A stretch of DNA of 64,000 nucleotides from Streptomyces pseudovenezuelae (GCF_029892565.1 NZ_JARXVH010000012.1:62001-126000); one strand, 5' to 3'. Shown: positions 34,601 to 44,267, counted from the stretch's first letter. Notes: a model not told the origin generated them from the sequence alone. A program made the numbers and translations.

Positions 34601-34684
34601 GGCGCTCGCGGTCCTCGGGGTCGGTGGCTACTGGGGAATCGCCCTCCAGGGTATCCCGGCTCGGTACGGCACCGGGATCCCGCG

Positions 34685-37132
34685 TCATCCCCGGAGCATC
34701 TCCTCCAGTTTGCGCGCCACGGACGCCGCTTCCTCGCCGGGCAGGACGGCGCCCTCGGGCCCGGTCACGTAGAAGGCGTCGACGGCGTTCGCGCCCAGTG
34801 TGGAGACGTGCGCGCTGCGCATCAGGACGCCCGCGTCCTCCAGGGCCCGGCCGATCCGGAACAGCAGTCCGGGGGCGTCCTGGGCGCGCACTTCGATCAC
34901 GGTGGCGAAGCGCGAGGCGGCGGACGCGACCGTCACCCGCGCCGCCGGTGCCACCACACCGCGGCGGCGCGGATACGCGGCGTCCCGCTCGGCGAGCCGG
35001 CCCGCGACGTCCAGGGAGCCGTCCAGGGCGCGGACCAGGTCGGCCCGCAGCCGCGCGGCCTGGGGCAGCGAGCCGTACTCGGCGGCGACCCGCCAGTTCA
35101 GCAGCAGCACGGAGCCCTCGACGCCGTCCGGCAGGTCCAGCGCGCGCAGTTCGGCGGTGCGCACGGTAAGCCGGTGCATCGCGAGGACGCCGGCCACCGC
35201 GGGCAGCACCCGGGGCTGGTTGGGTACGGCGATCAGCAGCTCCACGCCGAGCGGCTCCGGATCCCCGGCCGGCTGGTCCTCCGTCGGCGGCTCGGTCTGC
35301 GCGCGCAGGGCGAGGACCGGGCTGCCGGTGGCGACCGCCTCGATGGCGAGCCGCTCCTGCTCGGCGGTGGGCGCGGCGGACTCGGGCTCCTCCGGGACGT
35401 CCCCGGCGAGCACGGCGGCGACCCGCTTCACCAGGTCGGCGACGAGGGACCCGCGCCAGGACGACCAGGCCGCGGGCCCGGTGGCCAGCGCGTCCGCCTC
35501 GGTCAGCGCGTGCAGCAGCTCCAGCGTGCTCTGCGTGCCGACCGCCTCGGCGACCGCGCGCACGGTGGCCGGGTCCTCCAGGTCGCGCCGGGTGGCGGTC
35601 TCGATGAGGAGGAGGTGATGGCGTACGAGGGTGGAGAGCACCGTGACGTCCGTGCGGTCGAAGCCGATGCGGGCGGCGACGTCCTTGGCGATGATCTCGC
35701 CGGCCACCGAGTGGTCGCCGGGCCAGCCCTTGCCGATGTCGTGCAGCAGCGCGGAGACCAGGAGGAGGTCGGGGCGGCTGACCCGGCGGGTGAACTCGGA
35801 GGCGCGTACGGCGGTCTCGATCAGGTGCCGGTCGACGGTCCAGATGTGCACGGCGTTGCGCTGCGGCCGGCAGCGCACCCGCTCCCAGTCCGGCAGCAGC
35901 CGCGTGATCAGGCCCTCCGCCTCCAGCGCCTCCCAGACCTCGATGGTGGGCTGCCCGGAACCGAGCAGGGTCACCAGCTGTTCGCGCGCCTCGGCGGGCC
36001 AGGGTGTGGGCAGCGGGCGCACGGTGGCCGCCAGGCGCCGTACGGCGTGCAGGGAGAGCGGCAGGCCGGCCTGTGCGGCGGCAGCGGCGGCGCGCAGCGG
36101 GAGGACGGGGTCGCGCTCGGGGCGCGCGGCCCGCGCGAGCACCACCTCGCCGTCCTGCTCCACGACGCCCTCGGCGAGCGGCGAGCGCTCGGGGACGGGC
36201 TTGTTGCCGCCGAGCATGGCGCGCAGCCGCGGCCGCACCGCCCGCGACCTGAGCACGCGCCCCACCTCGCGCCAGGTGACGTCACTGGCGTACGAGATGA
36301 CGCGGGCGGCCTCGTACACCTGGCGCAGCAGGGTGTCGGCGTCGAGCAGGCCGAGTTCGGCGGCGACCTGGTCCTGCTCCTGGAGGGCGAGCCGGTCGGT
36401 GGCGCGGCCGGTGGCCAGGTGCAGTGCGTCGCGGACGTCGAGCAGTCGCCGACGGGCGTCGTCGAGGCCCTCGCGCGGGGCGTCTGCCAGCCAGGAGGCG
36501 GCGACGGCGCGCAGGGTGGTGGCGTCGCGCAGGCCGCCGCGGGCTTCCTTGAGGTCGGGTTCCAGGAGGTACTGCAGCTCGCCCTGGCGCTCCGCGCGCT
36601 CGGCGCAGAGTTCCTGGAGTTCGGGGAGGCGTTTGGGTGCCTGGTTGCGCCAGTCGGCGAGGACCGACGTGCGCAGGGCGGCGGTGAGGCCGAGGTCGCC
36701 CGCGAGGTGGCGGGCGTCCAGGAGGCCGAGCTGGACCTTCAGGTCCTCGCCGGCGGTCCTGCGGGCCTCGGCCGGGGTGCGGACCGAGTGGTCCAGGGCG
36801 AGGCCGAGGTCCCAGACCGGGTACCAGATGCGGTCGGCCAGGGCGGCCACCGCGCCGGAGTCGGCGCCGTCGTGCAGGAGGAGCAGGTCCAGGTCGCTGC
36901 GCGGGGAGAGCTCGCCGCGGCCGTAGCCGCCGACGGCGACCAGGGAGATGCCCCGCAGGTCCGCGGCGCCGGCGGTGAAGAGCCCCGACAGCCAGTCGTC
37001 CGTCAGTTCGGCCAGGGCGGCACGGCGCGGCGGCCCGGACCGCGCCCCCTCCTGGAGGAGGCGCAGCCGGGCCGCCGCGTAGCCGCTGGGTCCCGAATCC
37101 TCTGCTTCGTTGCGCACGTCCGTGCTCGACAC
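34685..37132 (-). CDS. glnD: PII uridylyl/adenylyltransferase GlnD
   Basis: The product is 815 aa. The nucleotidyltransferase domain has VAVGGYGRGELSPRSDLDLL (Gly-rich loop and DxD), followed by the HD domain with LLHDIGKGWPGDH and two C-terminal ACT domains that sense glutamine. In actinobacteria GlnD adenylylates GlnK at Tyr51 rather than uridylylating it. It lies 24 bp after glnK and is the last gene of the amtB-glnK-glnD operon. Confidence 0.95.
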   Translation of the reverse strand: MSSTDVRNEAEDSGPSGYAAARLRLLQEGARSGPPRRAALAELTDDWLSGLFTAGAADLRGISLVAVGGYGRGELSPRSDLDLLLLHDGADSGAVAALADRIWYPVWDLGLALDHSVRTPAEARRTAGEDLKVQLGLLDARHLAGDLGLTAALRTSVLADWRNQAPKRLPELQELCAERAERQGELQYLLEPDLKEARGGLRDATTLRAVAASWLADAPREGLDDARRRLLDVRDALHLATGRATDRLALQEQDQVAAELGLLDADTLLRQVYEAARVISYASDVTWREVGRVLRSRAVRPRLRAMLGGNKPVPERSPLAEGVVEQDGEVVLARAARPERDPVLPLRAAAAAAQAGLPLSLHAVRRLAATVRPLPTPWPAEAREQLVTLLGSGQPTIEVWEALEAEGLITRLLPDWERVRCRPQRNAVHIWTVDRHLIETAVRASEFTRRVSRPDLLLVSALLHDIGKGWPGDHSVAGEIIAKDVAARIGFDRTDVTVLSTLVRHHLLLIETATRRDLEDPATVRAVAEAVGTQSTLELLHALTEADALATGPAAWSSWRGSLVADLVKRVAAVLAGDVPEEPESAAPTAEQERLAIEAVATGSPVLALRAQTEPPTEDQPAGDPEPLGVELLIAVPNQPRVLPAVAGVLAMHRLTVRTAELRALDLPDGVEGSVLLLNWRVAAEYGSLPQAARLRADLVRALDGSLDVAGRLAERDAAYPRRRGVVAPAARVTVASAASRFATVIEVRAQDAPGLLFRIGRALEDAGVLMRSAHVSTLGANAVDAFYVTGPEGAVLPGEEAASVARKLEEMLRG

Positions 37133-37156
37133 CCAGCGACTCCTGTTCCTCTTCTT

Positions 37157-37495
37157 TTAGAGCGCGTCCGGTCCGCGCTCGCCGGTCCGTACCCGTACGG
37201 CCGTCTCGACCGGGAGGGACCAGACCTTGCCGTCACCGATCTTGCCGGTGCGTGCGGCCTTGACGATGACGTCGATCAGCTGCTCGGTGTCGTCGTCCTC
37301 GGCGAGTACCTCGATACGGATCTTCGGTACCAGGTCCACCGTGTACTCGGCACCGCGGTAGACCTCGGTGTGTCCCCGCTGACGACCGTAGCCGCTGGCC
37401 TCGGTGACCGTCAGACCGTGGACCCCGAAGGCCTGCAGGGCCTCCTTGATCTCGTCGAGCCGGTGCGGCTTCACGACGGCGGTGATGAGCTTCAT
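37157..37495 (-). CDS. glnK: Nitrogen regulatory protein PII
   Basis: The product is 112 aa, standard PII length. The T-loop contains YGRQRGHTEVYRGAEY with Tyr51 as the modification site, and the B-loop RTGKIGDGKVW is intact. It binds ATP/ADP and 2-oxoglutarate and gates AmtB. Its ATG overlaps the amtB TGA by 4 bp (ATGA), so its production is tied to the transporter. Confidence 0.97.
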   Translation of the reverse strand: MKLITAVVKPHRLDEIKEALQAFGVHGLTVTEASGYGRQRGHTEVYRGAEYTVDLVPKIRIEVLAEDDDTEQLIDVIVKAARTGKIGDGKVWSLPVETAVRVRTGERGPDAL

Positions 37496-38814
37496 GCGTC
37501 CACCTTCTTCGTCTCCGCGGCGGCCAGCGCGCCGCCACCGATGCCACCGCCGGCGCCGCTGAAGTCGTATGCGGTCTCGGCGTGCTCGGCCTGGTCGATG
37601 CCCGAGATCTCCTCGTCCTCACTGACCCGCATACCGATGGTCTTGTCGAGGATGAAGGCGAGGACAGCGGAGACGATCAGCGAGTAGGCCAGGACGGCGA
37701 AGACACCGGCGCACTGCTTCCAGAACTGCGTCATGCCGCCGCCGTAGAAGAGGCCTTCCACGTCGGACTGGCCCTTGCCGCTGGCAAAGAAGCCGATGAG
37801 CAGGGAGCCGACGACACCGCCGACCATGTGGACGCCGACGACGTCGAGCGAGTCGTCGTAGTTGAAGCGGTACTTCAGGCCGACGGCCGCGGCGCAGGCG
37901 ACACCGGCGATGACACCGACCGCGATCGCGCCGAGCGGGCTGACCGCACCGCCGGACGGGGTGATGGCGACCAGACCGGCGACCGCGCCGGAGGCGGCGC
38001 CCAGAGTGGTGAACGCGCCGTGGCGGATCTTCTCGTAGGCGAGCCAGGCGAGCATGGCGGCCGCGGTGGCGATCTGCGTGTTGACGAACATCAGCGGGCC
38101 GACGCCGTCGTCGTTGCCGAGCCACGAACCGGCGTTGAAGCCGAACCAGCCGAACCACAGGAGACCGGCGCCGAGCATGACCAGCGGGAGGCTGTGCGGA
38201 CGCATCGGGTCACGCTTGAAGCCGGCGCGCTTGCCGATGACGAGGATCACGCCGAGCGCGGCGGCACCCGCGTTGATGTGGACCGCCGTACCACCGGCGA
38301 AGTCGATCACACCGAGCTCGAAGGCCCAGCCACCGGTGCCCCAGACCCAGTGCGCGACCGGGAAGTACACGATCGTCGCCCACAGGACGAGGAAGAGCGA
38401 CCAGGCGGTGAACTTCACGCGGTCGGCGATCGCGCCGCTTATCAGGGCCGGCGTGATGATCGCGAACATCATCTGGAAGACGGCGAAGACGAAGACCGGG
38501 ATCGTGTACCCCGACCAGATGTCCATCTTGTCGATGCCGCTGAAGCCGACGAAGTCGGATTCCCAGCCGATCAGCGAGCCGTGGTCGGTTCCGAACGACA
38601 TGGAGAAGCCGTAGAGCACCCACAGGATCGTGATGATCCCCATGCTGATGAAGCTCATCATCAGCATGTTGAGCGTGCTCTTGACGCGGACCATGCCTCC
38701 GTAGAAGAAGGCGAGGCCCGGGGTCATGATCAGCACCAGGGCGGAACAGATAAGCATGAAGCCTGTGTTGGCGGCAGACAACTTGTCTGCGGCAAGCGTG
38801 ATGGCTGGTGCCAT
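37492..38814 (-). CDS. amtB: Ammonium transporter
   Basis: The product is 440 aa with 11 membrane segments. The Amt signature region includes AGGTAVHINAGAAALG, and the pore histidines are in AVHINAG and GVHMVGG. A cytoplasmic tail (DEEISGIDQAEHAETAY) includes the PII-contact region. It takes up ammonium under nitrogen limitation. ATG 38814 is preceded by GAGGAG at 8 nt. A GlnR-like box lies about 120 bp upstream. Confidence 0.96.
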   Translation of the reverse strand: MAPAITLAADKLSAANTGFMLICSALVLIMTPGLAFFYGGMVRVKSTLNMLMMSFISMGIITILWVLYGFSMSFGTDHGSLIGWESDFVGFSGIDKMDIWSGYTIPVFVFAVFQMMFAIITPALISGAIADRVKFTAWSLFLVLWATIVYFPVAHWVWGTGGWAFELGVIDFAGGTAVHINAGAAALGVILVIGKRAGFKRDPMRPHSLPLVMLGAGLLWFGWFGFNAGSWLGNDDGVGPLMFVNTQIATAAAMLAWLAYEKIRHGAFTTLGAASGAVAGLVAITPSGGAVSPLGAIAVGVIAGVACAAAVGLKYRFNYDDSLDVVGVHMVGGVVGSLLIGFFASGKGQSDVEGLFYGGGMTQFWKQCAGVFAVLAYSLIVSAVLAFILDKTIGMRVSEDEEISGIDQAEHAETAYDFSGAGGGIGGGALAAAETKKVDA

Positions 38815-38932
38815 CGGCGTCTCCTCGTCGTTGGTACGGCCCCGTGCGGGCGAAGCCTGAGCGGTCATGAGGGGTGGGCCGGTTATGCGCCATGAGATTG
38901 GCGCAGCGCGGTTTCCGTCGAAGCCCCTCGTT

Positions 38933-38968
38933 GTTTCGCCGCCGTGACGAAGGCGTCCTGTGTGTTAC
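38933..38968 (-). promoter_or_regulatory. GlnR-like operator upstream of amtB-glnK-glnD
   Basis: On the minus strand GTCAC-n6-GAAAC (38933-38948) matches the GlnR a/b-site consensus exactly. A second element, GTAAC-n6-GACGC (to 38968), lies just upstream with a weaker b-half. In actinobacteria amtB-glnK-glnD is a primary GlnR target. The whole gap 38815-39138 has no gene; apart from this box only a weak CATAAC -10 candidate (38882-38887) is seen. Confidence 0.7.
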
Positions 38969-39138
38969 GCGTCGATGAACTGGCAGATGTTCGGCCGAGC
39001 GATCGTTATCGTGGCGCAACCTTCCGCAGAGGAACGAAACCGGCCGCGGTCGGCCTTCCGATGACCTGGCACGGGGGAGCCGAGTCGGGCAGTTCGGGAG
39101 GGCCGGCCGCGGCCGGGGTTCTGGGGCTGCGCCGGGTT

Positions 39139-40626
39139 TCAGACCGCTTCGGCGGTCTCCGGCAGCTCGATGGCGAGCTTGTCGGTGAGGTCGATGACCT
39201 CGGCGAGCTCACCGAAGTCACGGACGGCCGTGTCGACCGTCTTTCGAATACGAGTGTTCACGCGCTCCGAGCGGACCTTCTTGGCTACGTGCATGGCGTC
39301 CTCGACGAGGACCGTGCTCCGCTCGGGCTCCCGCTGCAGCAGGTGCACCGTGGCCATGCCGATCAGGTTCAGTGCGTACGACCGCTGGTGCTCGCTGTCC
39401 TTGGCGAACAGCTCGACGGCCCGCCGCATCACGGGCTCGGCCAGCGAGGCGTAGGTGGGGCTGCGGCCGGCCACGTAGGCCAGGTCGCGGAAGGAGTGGC
39501 TGTTCTCGCCGTGCAGTTCGGCCTCGGAGAAGAAGCGGATCCAGTCGGACTCCGGCTCGTCCCAGTCGTCCACGTCGGCGAAGGTGTCCTCGGCCATCCG
39601 GACCGCCCGCTTGCACTTGCCGGGCTGCCCCATGTTGGCGTACGCGCGGGCCTCCATCGCATACAGCATGGACTGGGTGCGCGGGCTCGCGCAGTCCCGG
39701 CTGCCGTACTGCGCGAGGTGGATCAGCTCCAGCGCGTCGTCGGGCCGGCCGAGGTGGATCATCTGCCGGCTCATGCTGGACAGGACGTACGAGCCCAGCG
39801 GCTTGTCGCCCGCCTCCTTGGCGGCGTGCAGGGCCAGGACGAAGTACTTCTGCGCGGTCGGCTGCAGCCCGACGTCGTACGACATCCAGCCGGCCAGCTC
39901 CGCCAGCTCGGCGGCGACCTTGAACAGCTTCCTGGTGGTGGAGTCGGGCTGGGGCTCCTGGAGGAGGTCCGTCACCTCGTGCAGCTGGCCGACGACCGCC
40001 TTGCGGCGCAGACCGCCGCCGCACTGGGCGTCCCACTGGCGGAACATCACCGTGGTGGACTCCAGCAGCTCCAGCTCGGGCCGCGACAGCCGGCCGCCGC
40101 GCCGGCTCGCGGCGAGCGACTCGGCCTGGGCCGACTGGGGGCTGTGCGACGAGGGCACCAGCCAGCGCTGCATCGGCTCGATGAGGGACGGGCCCGCGGA
40201 CAGGGCCAGCGAGGTTCCGAGGAAGCCGCGCCGGGCCAGCATCAGGTCGCTGCGCGAGAACTCGCTGAGCAGGGCCACCGTCTGCGGGCCCGTCCAGGGC
40301 AGGTCGACGCCGGTCACGGAGGGTGACTGGCGGGCCGCGCGCAGGCCGAGGTCCTCGACGGAGACCACACAGCCGAAGCGCTCGGAGAACAGCTCGGACA
40401 GGATCCTGGGGATGGGCTCGCGGGGGTTCTCGCCGTCCAGCCAGCGGCGGACGCGCGAGGTGTCCGTCGAGATGTGGTTGGCACCCAACTGGCGTGCCCT
40501 GCGGTTGACTTGCCGGGCGAGTTCGCCCTTCGACCAGCCGCTGCGCACGAACCACGACGTGAGCAGCTCATTGGGCAGCTTCTCCGTGCTGGTCGCGGTT
40601 GTCCCGCTTCCGCCGTTGCCGCTCAC
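39139..40626 (-). CDS. nsdA: NsdA-type negative regulator of sporulation and antibiotics
   Basis: The product is about 495 aa. The N-terminus looks like a helix-turn-helix (KGELARQVNRRARQLGANHISTDTSRVRRWLDGE), then a long array of TPR-like helical repeats (residues 200-480). The protein matches what is known of NsdA, whose loss in Streptomyces increases actinorhodin-type production and sporulation, and which sits beside amtB. The start is taken as GTG 40626 with G-rich sequence before it; ATG 40671 is an alternative. Confidence 0.88.
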   Translation of the reverse strand: MSGNGGSGTTATSTEKLPNELLTSWFVRSGWSKGELARQVNRRARQLGANHISTDTSRVRRWLDGENPREPIPRILSELFSERFGCVVSVEDLGLRAARQSPSVTGVDLPWTGPQTVALLSEFSRSDLMLARRGFLGTSLALSAGPSLIEPMQRWLVPSSHSPQSAQAESLAASRRGGRLSRPELELLESTTVMFRQWDAQCGGGLRRKAVVGQLHEVTDLLQEPQPDSTTRKLFKVAAELAELAGWMSYDVGLQPTAQKYFVLALHAAKEAGDKPLGSYVLSSMSRQMIHLGRPDDALELIHLAQYGSRDCASPRTQSMLYAMEARAYANMGQPGKCKRAVRMAEDTFADVDDWDEPESDWIRFFSEAELHGENSHSFRDLAYVAGRSPTYASLAEPVMRRAVELFAKDSEHQRSYALNLIGMATVHLLQREPERSTVLVEDAMHVAKKVRSERVNTRIRKTVDTAVRDFGELAEVIDLTDKLAIELPETAEAV

Positions 40627-41071
40627 TGGAACGCCCCCATCCCTGAGACCACTTGTCGCTGAGTGCGCCAAGCCTTATCAGAATGCCGGTAAATACGGCC
40701 GTCCGTCTGCCGGTTGTCACCCTTCGAACGGAAAGCCGACTTGCCTCCGGCATACCCACGAGTGCATGTGCCCCCAGGACCCGTGCACTCAAAGTAATCC
40801 TACGATCACTGCTCCAGCCATGGCGATCCCGGAAACGCCACCATTCGCCACCCCTTCGAATGAACCTACGGTCGCCCACGCACGATTCACTTGACATAGG
40901 ACGACCGGGAGTCGGCGGAGCGGTGCACTCAGGGGCGCGCACCACCAGGTTCACCACCCGGGACACATCCGAGCGCCGCCTGGACCACGCGGGGCAGGGA
41001 AGTCGGGAACACAGAGTCACGTTCCGCATCCGCGTCGTAACCACCGGCGCTTCGGACACGTTGGAGGGGGC
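40627..41071. other. Intergenic region between nsdA and the divergent prim-pol-like gene
   Basis: This 445-bp stretch has no credible gene. It is AT-richer than its surroundings and must hold the promoters of both divergent genes. Visible elements: GAGTGCA (40760-40766) and TGCACTC (40784-40790) form inverted half-sites 17 bp apart, with a further GTGCACTCA copy at about 40924. A TTGACA lies near 40892 with no good -10 after it. The 3' end carries GGAGGGGG before the ATG at 41072. Confidence 0.6.
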
Positions 41072-41728
41072 ATGGGCTTCACGATCGGCGGCATCCGGGA
41101 GATCCGCTCCGGCACGCGTCGGCGCGGCCGCTCCTTCGAGTGCACGGCCGTCGCCGAGTTCACCGGTCTCTGGGGCTGGGACGTGGTGCGGGGCGCGCGG
41201 GCCGCGGCCGGCGCCTGCTCGTGCGGTCGCCGGGACTGTCCCGAACCGGGCGCGCATCCACTGGAGTTCGCGCCCCAGGTGCCGGCCGGCGCCACGCTCG
41301 ACGAAGTCACCAAGGCCTGGGCGGAGTTCCCGGGAGCGTCGGTCATGCTGGCCGTCGGCCGCGCCTTCGACGTGATCGAGGTGGCCGAGCCCGCCGGGCG
41401 CCGCGCCCTGGTCCGCCTGGAGCGCATGGGCCTGCCCGTCGGCCCGGTCGCCGCGACCCCCGAGGGCCGTGCCCACTTCTTCGTCGCCCCCGGCGCCGCC
41501 GCCGAACTCCCCGAGCTGCTCTACCGCATGGGCTGGGACGACCCCACCTCGCTCGACCTGCGCGGCCTCGGTCCCGGCACGTACATCACGGCCCCGCCGT
41601 CCGACCGCGGCGGCCTGGGCCCGGTCCACTGGCTGCGGCCCCCCGCCCTGGACGCGGCGTCCCAGCCCCCGGCGGCCCGCCTGCTGCTGGGCACGCTGGC
41701 GTACGTGGCCCACCGGTCGCGGGCGTAA
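41072..41728 (+). CDS. Bifunctional primase/polymerase N-terminal-like protein
   Basis: The product is 218 aa. It has the AEP prim-pol N-terminal pattern, starting with a strand-helix segment, a CSCGRRDCPEPGAHP cysteine motif and ASVMLAVGRAFDVIEV. The usual DxD catalytic dyad reads FDVIE, so a metal site is uncertain. It has no helicase domain and is not in a phage or plasmid context. The gene is a stand-alone neighbour of nsdA and ftsY in this genus. GGAGGGGGC precedes the ATG at an ideal distance. Confidence 0.75.
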   Translation: MGFTIGGIREIRSGTRRRGRSFECTAVAEFTGLWGWDVVRGARAAAGACSCGRRDCPEPGAHPLEFAPQVPAGATLDEVTKAWAEFPGASVMLAVGRAFDVIEVAEPAGRRALVRLERMGLPVGPVAATPEGRAHFFVAPGAAAELPELLYRMGWDDPTSLDLRGLGPGTYITAPPSDRGGLGPVHWLRPPALDAASQPPAARLLLGTLAYVAHRSRA

Positions 41729-41768
41729 GGGCTGTCGTTCGGATCAGCCCAGCACGCCCGCCCACAGC

Positions 41769-41809
41769 GAAGCGCCCGTCCCTGACTGCATCTCGGGGGC
41801 GGGCGCTTC
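41769..41809. terminator. Bidirectional terminator between prim-pol-like gene and ftsY
   Basis: GAAGCGCCCGTCCC (41769-41782) pairs with GGGGCGGGCGCTTC (41796-41809) over 14 bp with one G-U. Outer GCCCAC/GTGGGC arms extend it. T-rich TTCTTCGT follows on the plus strand. The two genes converge here. Confidence 0.75.
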
Positions 41810-41884
41810 TTCGTCGTGGGCGAATGGTCGTACGAAGGTCCGCACGAAGGCGCGGTACGGAAACCGGCTACGGGTTCTCGGAGT

Positions 41885-43096
41885 TCACTCCCCGATAAGG
41901 GCATCCACGAACGCCTCCGGCTCGAAGGGCGCCAGGTCGTCCGCGCCCTCGCCGAGACCCACCAGCTTGACGGGTACGCCCAGTTCGCGCTGGACCGCGA
42001 TCACGATGCCGCCCTTCGCGGTGCCGTCGAGCTTGGTGAGGACGATGCCGGTGACGTCGACGACCTCGGCGAACACGCGGGCCTGGACCAGGCCGTTCTG
42101 CCCGGTCGTCGCGTCGAGGACGAGCAGCACCTCGTCCAGTGGCGCCTGCTTCTCGACGACCCGCTTCACCTTGCCGAGCTCGTCCATCAGGCCGGTCTTG
42201 GTGTGCAGTCGGCCCGCGGTGTCGATGAGGACGACGTCGGCCCCCATCTCCTTGCCCTCCTTCACCGCGTCGAAGGCGACGGAGGCGGGGTCACCGCCCT
42301 CGGGCCCGCGCACGGTGTAGGCGCCGACCCGCTCGCCCCAGGTCTGCAGCTGGTCCGCGGCGGCGGCCCGGAAGGTGTCGGCGGCGCCCAGCACGACGCT
42401 GTTGCCGTCGGCCACCAGGACCCGGGCGAGCTTGCCGGTGGTGGTGGTCTTGCCGGTGCCGTTGACCCCGACGACCATCACGATGCCGGGCTTGCGGTCC
42501 TCGGGCTCGGTCTTCACGACCCGGTCGACGTCGGTGCCGACCAGCTTGAGCAGCTCCTCGCGCAGCAGTGTGCGCAGCTCGTCGGGGGTGCGGGTGCCGA
42601 GGACCTTCACGCGGGCGCGCAGGCCGTCGACCAGCTCCTGGGTGGGCTGCACGCCGACGTCGGCGGTGAGCAGGATGTCCTCGATCTCCTCCCAGGTGTC
42701 CTCGTCGAGGTGCTCGCGCGACAGCAGCGTGAGCAGCCCCTTGCCCAGGGCGTTCTGGGAGCGGGAGAGGCGGGAGCGCAGACGGACGAGGCGTCCGGCG
42801 GTCGGCTCGGGGACCTCGATCTCGGGAGCCGTGGGATCGGGCCCCGCGGGCGGCTCCTCGACGGCGACGGGCGCGGGGCCGCCCGGCAGATCCACCTCCT
42901 CTATCGTCCGGCGCGGTTCGTCGCGCGGCGTCTCGGCCTCGTCGCCGACGTGCGGCTCGGCCGGCGGTGCGGTGATGTCGGGTACGGAGGTGGGCGGCGG
43001 AGGCAGCGGCTTCTTGCGCCGACTGCCCACGACGAGCCCGCCGATCGCACCGAGCACGACCACGGCGATGACTACAGCAAGGATGACGGTTTCCAT
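41885..43096 (-). CDS. ftsY: Signal recognition particle receptor FtsY
   Basis: The product is about 403 aa. Unusually for bacteria but typical for actinobacteria, it opens with a membrane helix (VILAVVIAVVVLGAIGGLVVG) and a Pro/acid-rich linker. The NG domain follows, with GVNGTGKTTTTGKL, DTAGRLHTKTGLM and LTKLDGTAKGG. It receives Ffh-ribosome complexes at the membrane. The start is METVIL at 43096; an in-frame ATG at 43117 would add seven residues. Confidence 0.95.
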   Translation of the reverse strand: METVILAVVIAVVVLGAIGGLVVGSRRKKPLPPPPTSVPDITAPPAEPHVGDEAETPRDEPRRTIEEVDLPGGPAPVAVEEPPAGPDPTAPEIEVPEPTAGRLVRLRSRLSRSQNALGKGLLTLLSREHLDEDTWEEIEDILLTADVGVQPTQELVDGLRARVKVLGTRTPDELRTLLREELLKLVGTDVDRVVKTEPEDRKPGIVMVVGVNGTGKTTTTGKLARVLVADGNSVVLGAADTFRAAAADQLQTWGERVGAYTVRGPEGGDPASVAFDAVKEGKEMGADVVLIDTAGRLHTKTGLMDELGKVKRVVEKQAPLDEVLLVLDATTGQNGLVQARVFAEVVDVTGIVLTKLDGTAKGGIVIAVQRELGVPVKLVGLGEGADDLAPFEPEAFVDALIGE

Positions 43097-43295
43097 AACG
43101 CACTCAGTATCAGCCATGGGCCTCGGCCGGACCCAGGCAGTGTTTTCACATGGGCTGAATGGGCTGATTCCATGACTTAACCGGACTGCCGCACGACGGC
43201 ACCCCCTCGCACCTCAAACAGGGGCCCACGACTCTGGCCGTCTGACGCTCCGTCAGCTACCGTCCCTCGCACATCCGCCCGGCGAAGGGGACCCC

Positions 43296-44267
43296 ATGCC
43301 CGTCACGGTCGTACGTTTCAACCTCGTCGAACCCGACGCCACCCCCGCCTCGCTCGGCGCCCGCTACCGGGCGGCCGTGGAGATGGCCGCGTACGCGGAC
43401 GAGCGCGGGGTCACCACCGTGCAGACGGAGGAGCACCACGGCGTCGCCAACAACTGGCTGCCCTCGCCGTTCGCCTTCGCGGCCACGGTGTTCGGCGCGA
43501 CCCGCACGATCGCGGTCACCGTCTCCGCGATCATCGGCCCGCTGCACGACCCGCTGCGGCTGGCCGAGGACATCGCGGTGCTCGACCTGCTCAGCGGCGG
43601 CCGGCTGGTGACGGTGGCCGGCATCGGCTACCGGCCCGAGGAGTACGCCCAGTTCGACGTGGACTGGAAGCGGCGCGGCAAGCTCCAGGACGAACTCCTG
43701 GAGACCCTGCTCAAGGCCTGGACCGGCGAGCAGTTCGAGTACCGGGGCCGCACGGTACGGGTCACCCCGCGCCCGGCCACCGAGCCGCACCCGCTGCTCC
43801 TGGTCGGCGGCTCCTCGAAGGCCGCCGCCCGCCGCGCCGCGCGCCTGGGCCTGCCCTTCTTCCCCAGCGCGCACCTGCCGGAGCTGGAGGCCTACTACAA
43901 AGAGCGGCTGGTCGAGTACGGCACCGAGGGCTGGACCATGATGCCGACCGCCGAGACGCCCCTGCTGCACATCGCCGAGGATCCCGACCGGGCGTGGGCG
44001 CACTACGGCAAGCACTTCCTGCACGAGGCACGGACGTACGCCTCCTGGCAGTCCGGCGAGATCCGCTCGGCGGTGAAGTCGGGGGCCACGGACGTCGACG
44101 AGCTGCGCGCCGAGGGCGTGTACCGGATCCTCACGCCCGACGAGTGCGTGGCGCAGGGGCTCGACAACCTCGTACTGCATCCGCTCGCGGGCGGGATGCC
44201 GGTGGACGAGGGATGGCGCAGCCTTCGGCTGTTCTGCGACGCCGTGCTGCCCCGGCTCGTCGACTGA
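43296..44267 (+). CDS. LLM class flavin-dependent oxidoreductase
   Basis: The product is 323 aa, a luciferase-like TIM barrel. It has QTEEHHGVANNWLPSP (bacterial-luciferase-like EHH), LLSGGRLVTVAGIGYRPEEY, and LLVGGSSKAAARRAARLGLPFF. Such enzymes use FMN or F420; the cofactor and substrate are unknown, though Streptomyces has many F420-dependent members. It is preceded by GGCGAAGGGGACCCC. It ends in a hairpin shared with the convergent permease gene. Confidence 0.88.
   Translation: MPVTVVRFNLVEPDATPASLGARYRAAVEMAAYADERGVTTVQTEEHHGVANNWLPSPFAFAATVFGATRTIAVTVSAIIGPLHDPLRLAEDIAVLDLLSGGRLVTVAGIGYRPEEYAQFDVDWKRRGKLQDELLETLLKAWTGEQFEYRGRTVRVTPRPATEPHPLLLVGGSSKAAARRAARLGLPFFPSAHLPELEAYYKERLVEYGTEGWTMMPTAETPLLHIAEDPDRAWAHYGKHFLHEARTYASWQSGEIRSAVKSGATDVDELRAEGVYRILTPDECVAQGLDNLVLHPLAGGMPVDEGWRSLRLFCDAVLPRLVD

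Noticed and set aside
34808..37687. A 959-codon open frame on the plus strand opposite glnD and glnK
   Set aside because: It is antisense to well-supported glnD and glnK, has Gly/Arg/Val-heavy composition typical of GC-rich shadow frames, and shows no domain.
40653..41375. A 240-codon plus-strand frame starting in the nsdA upstream gap
   Set aside because: It overlaps the prim-pol-like gene in another frame and its residues show no family resemblance or ribosome binding site.
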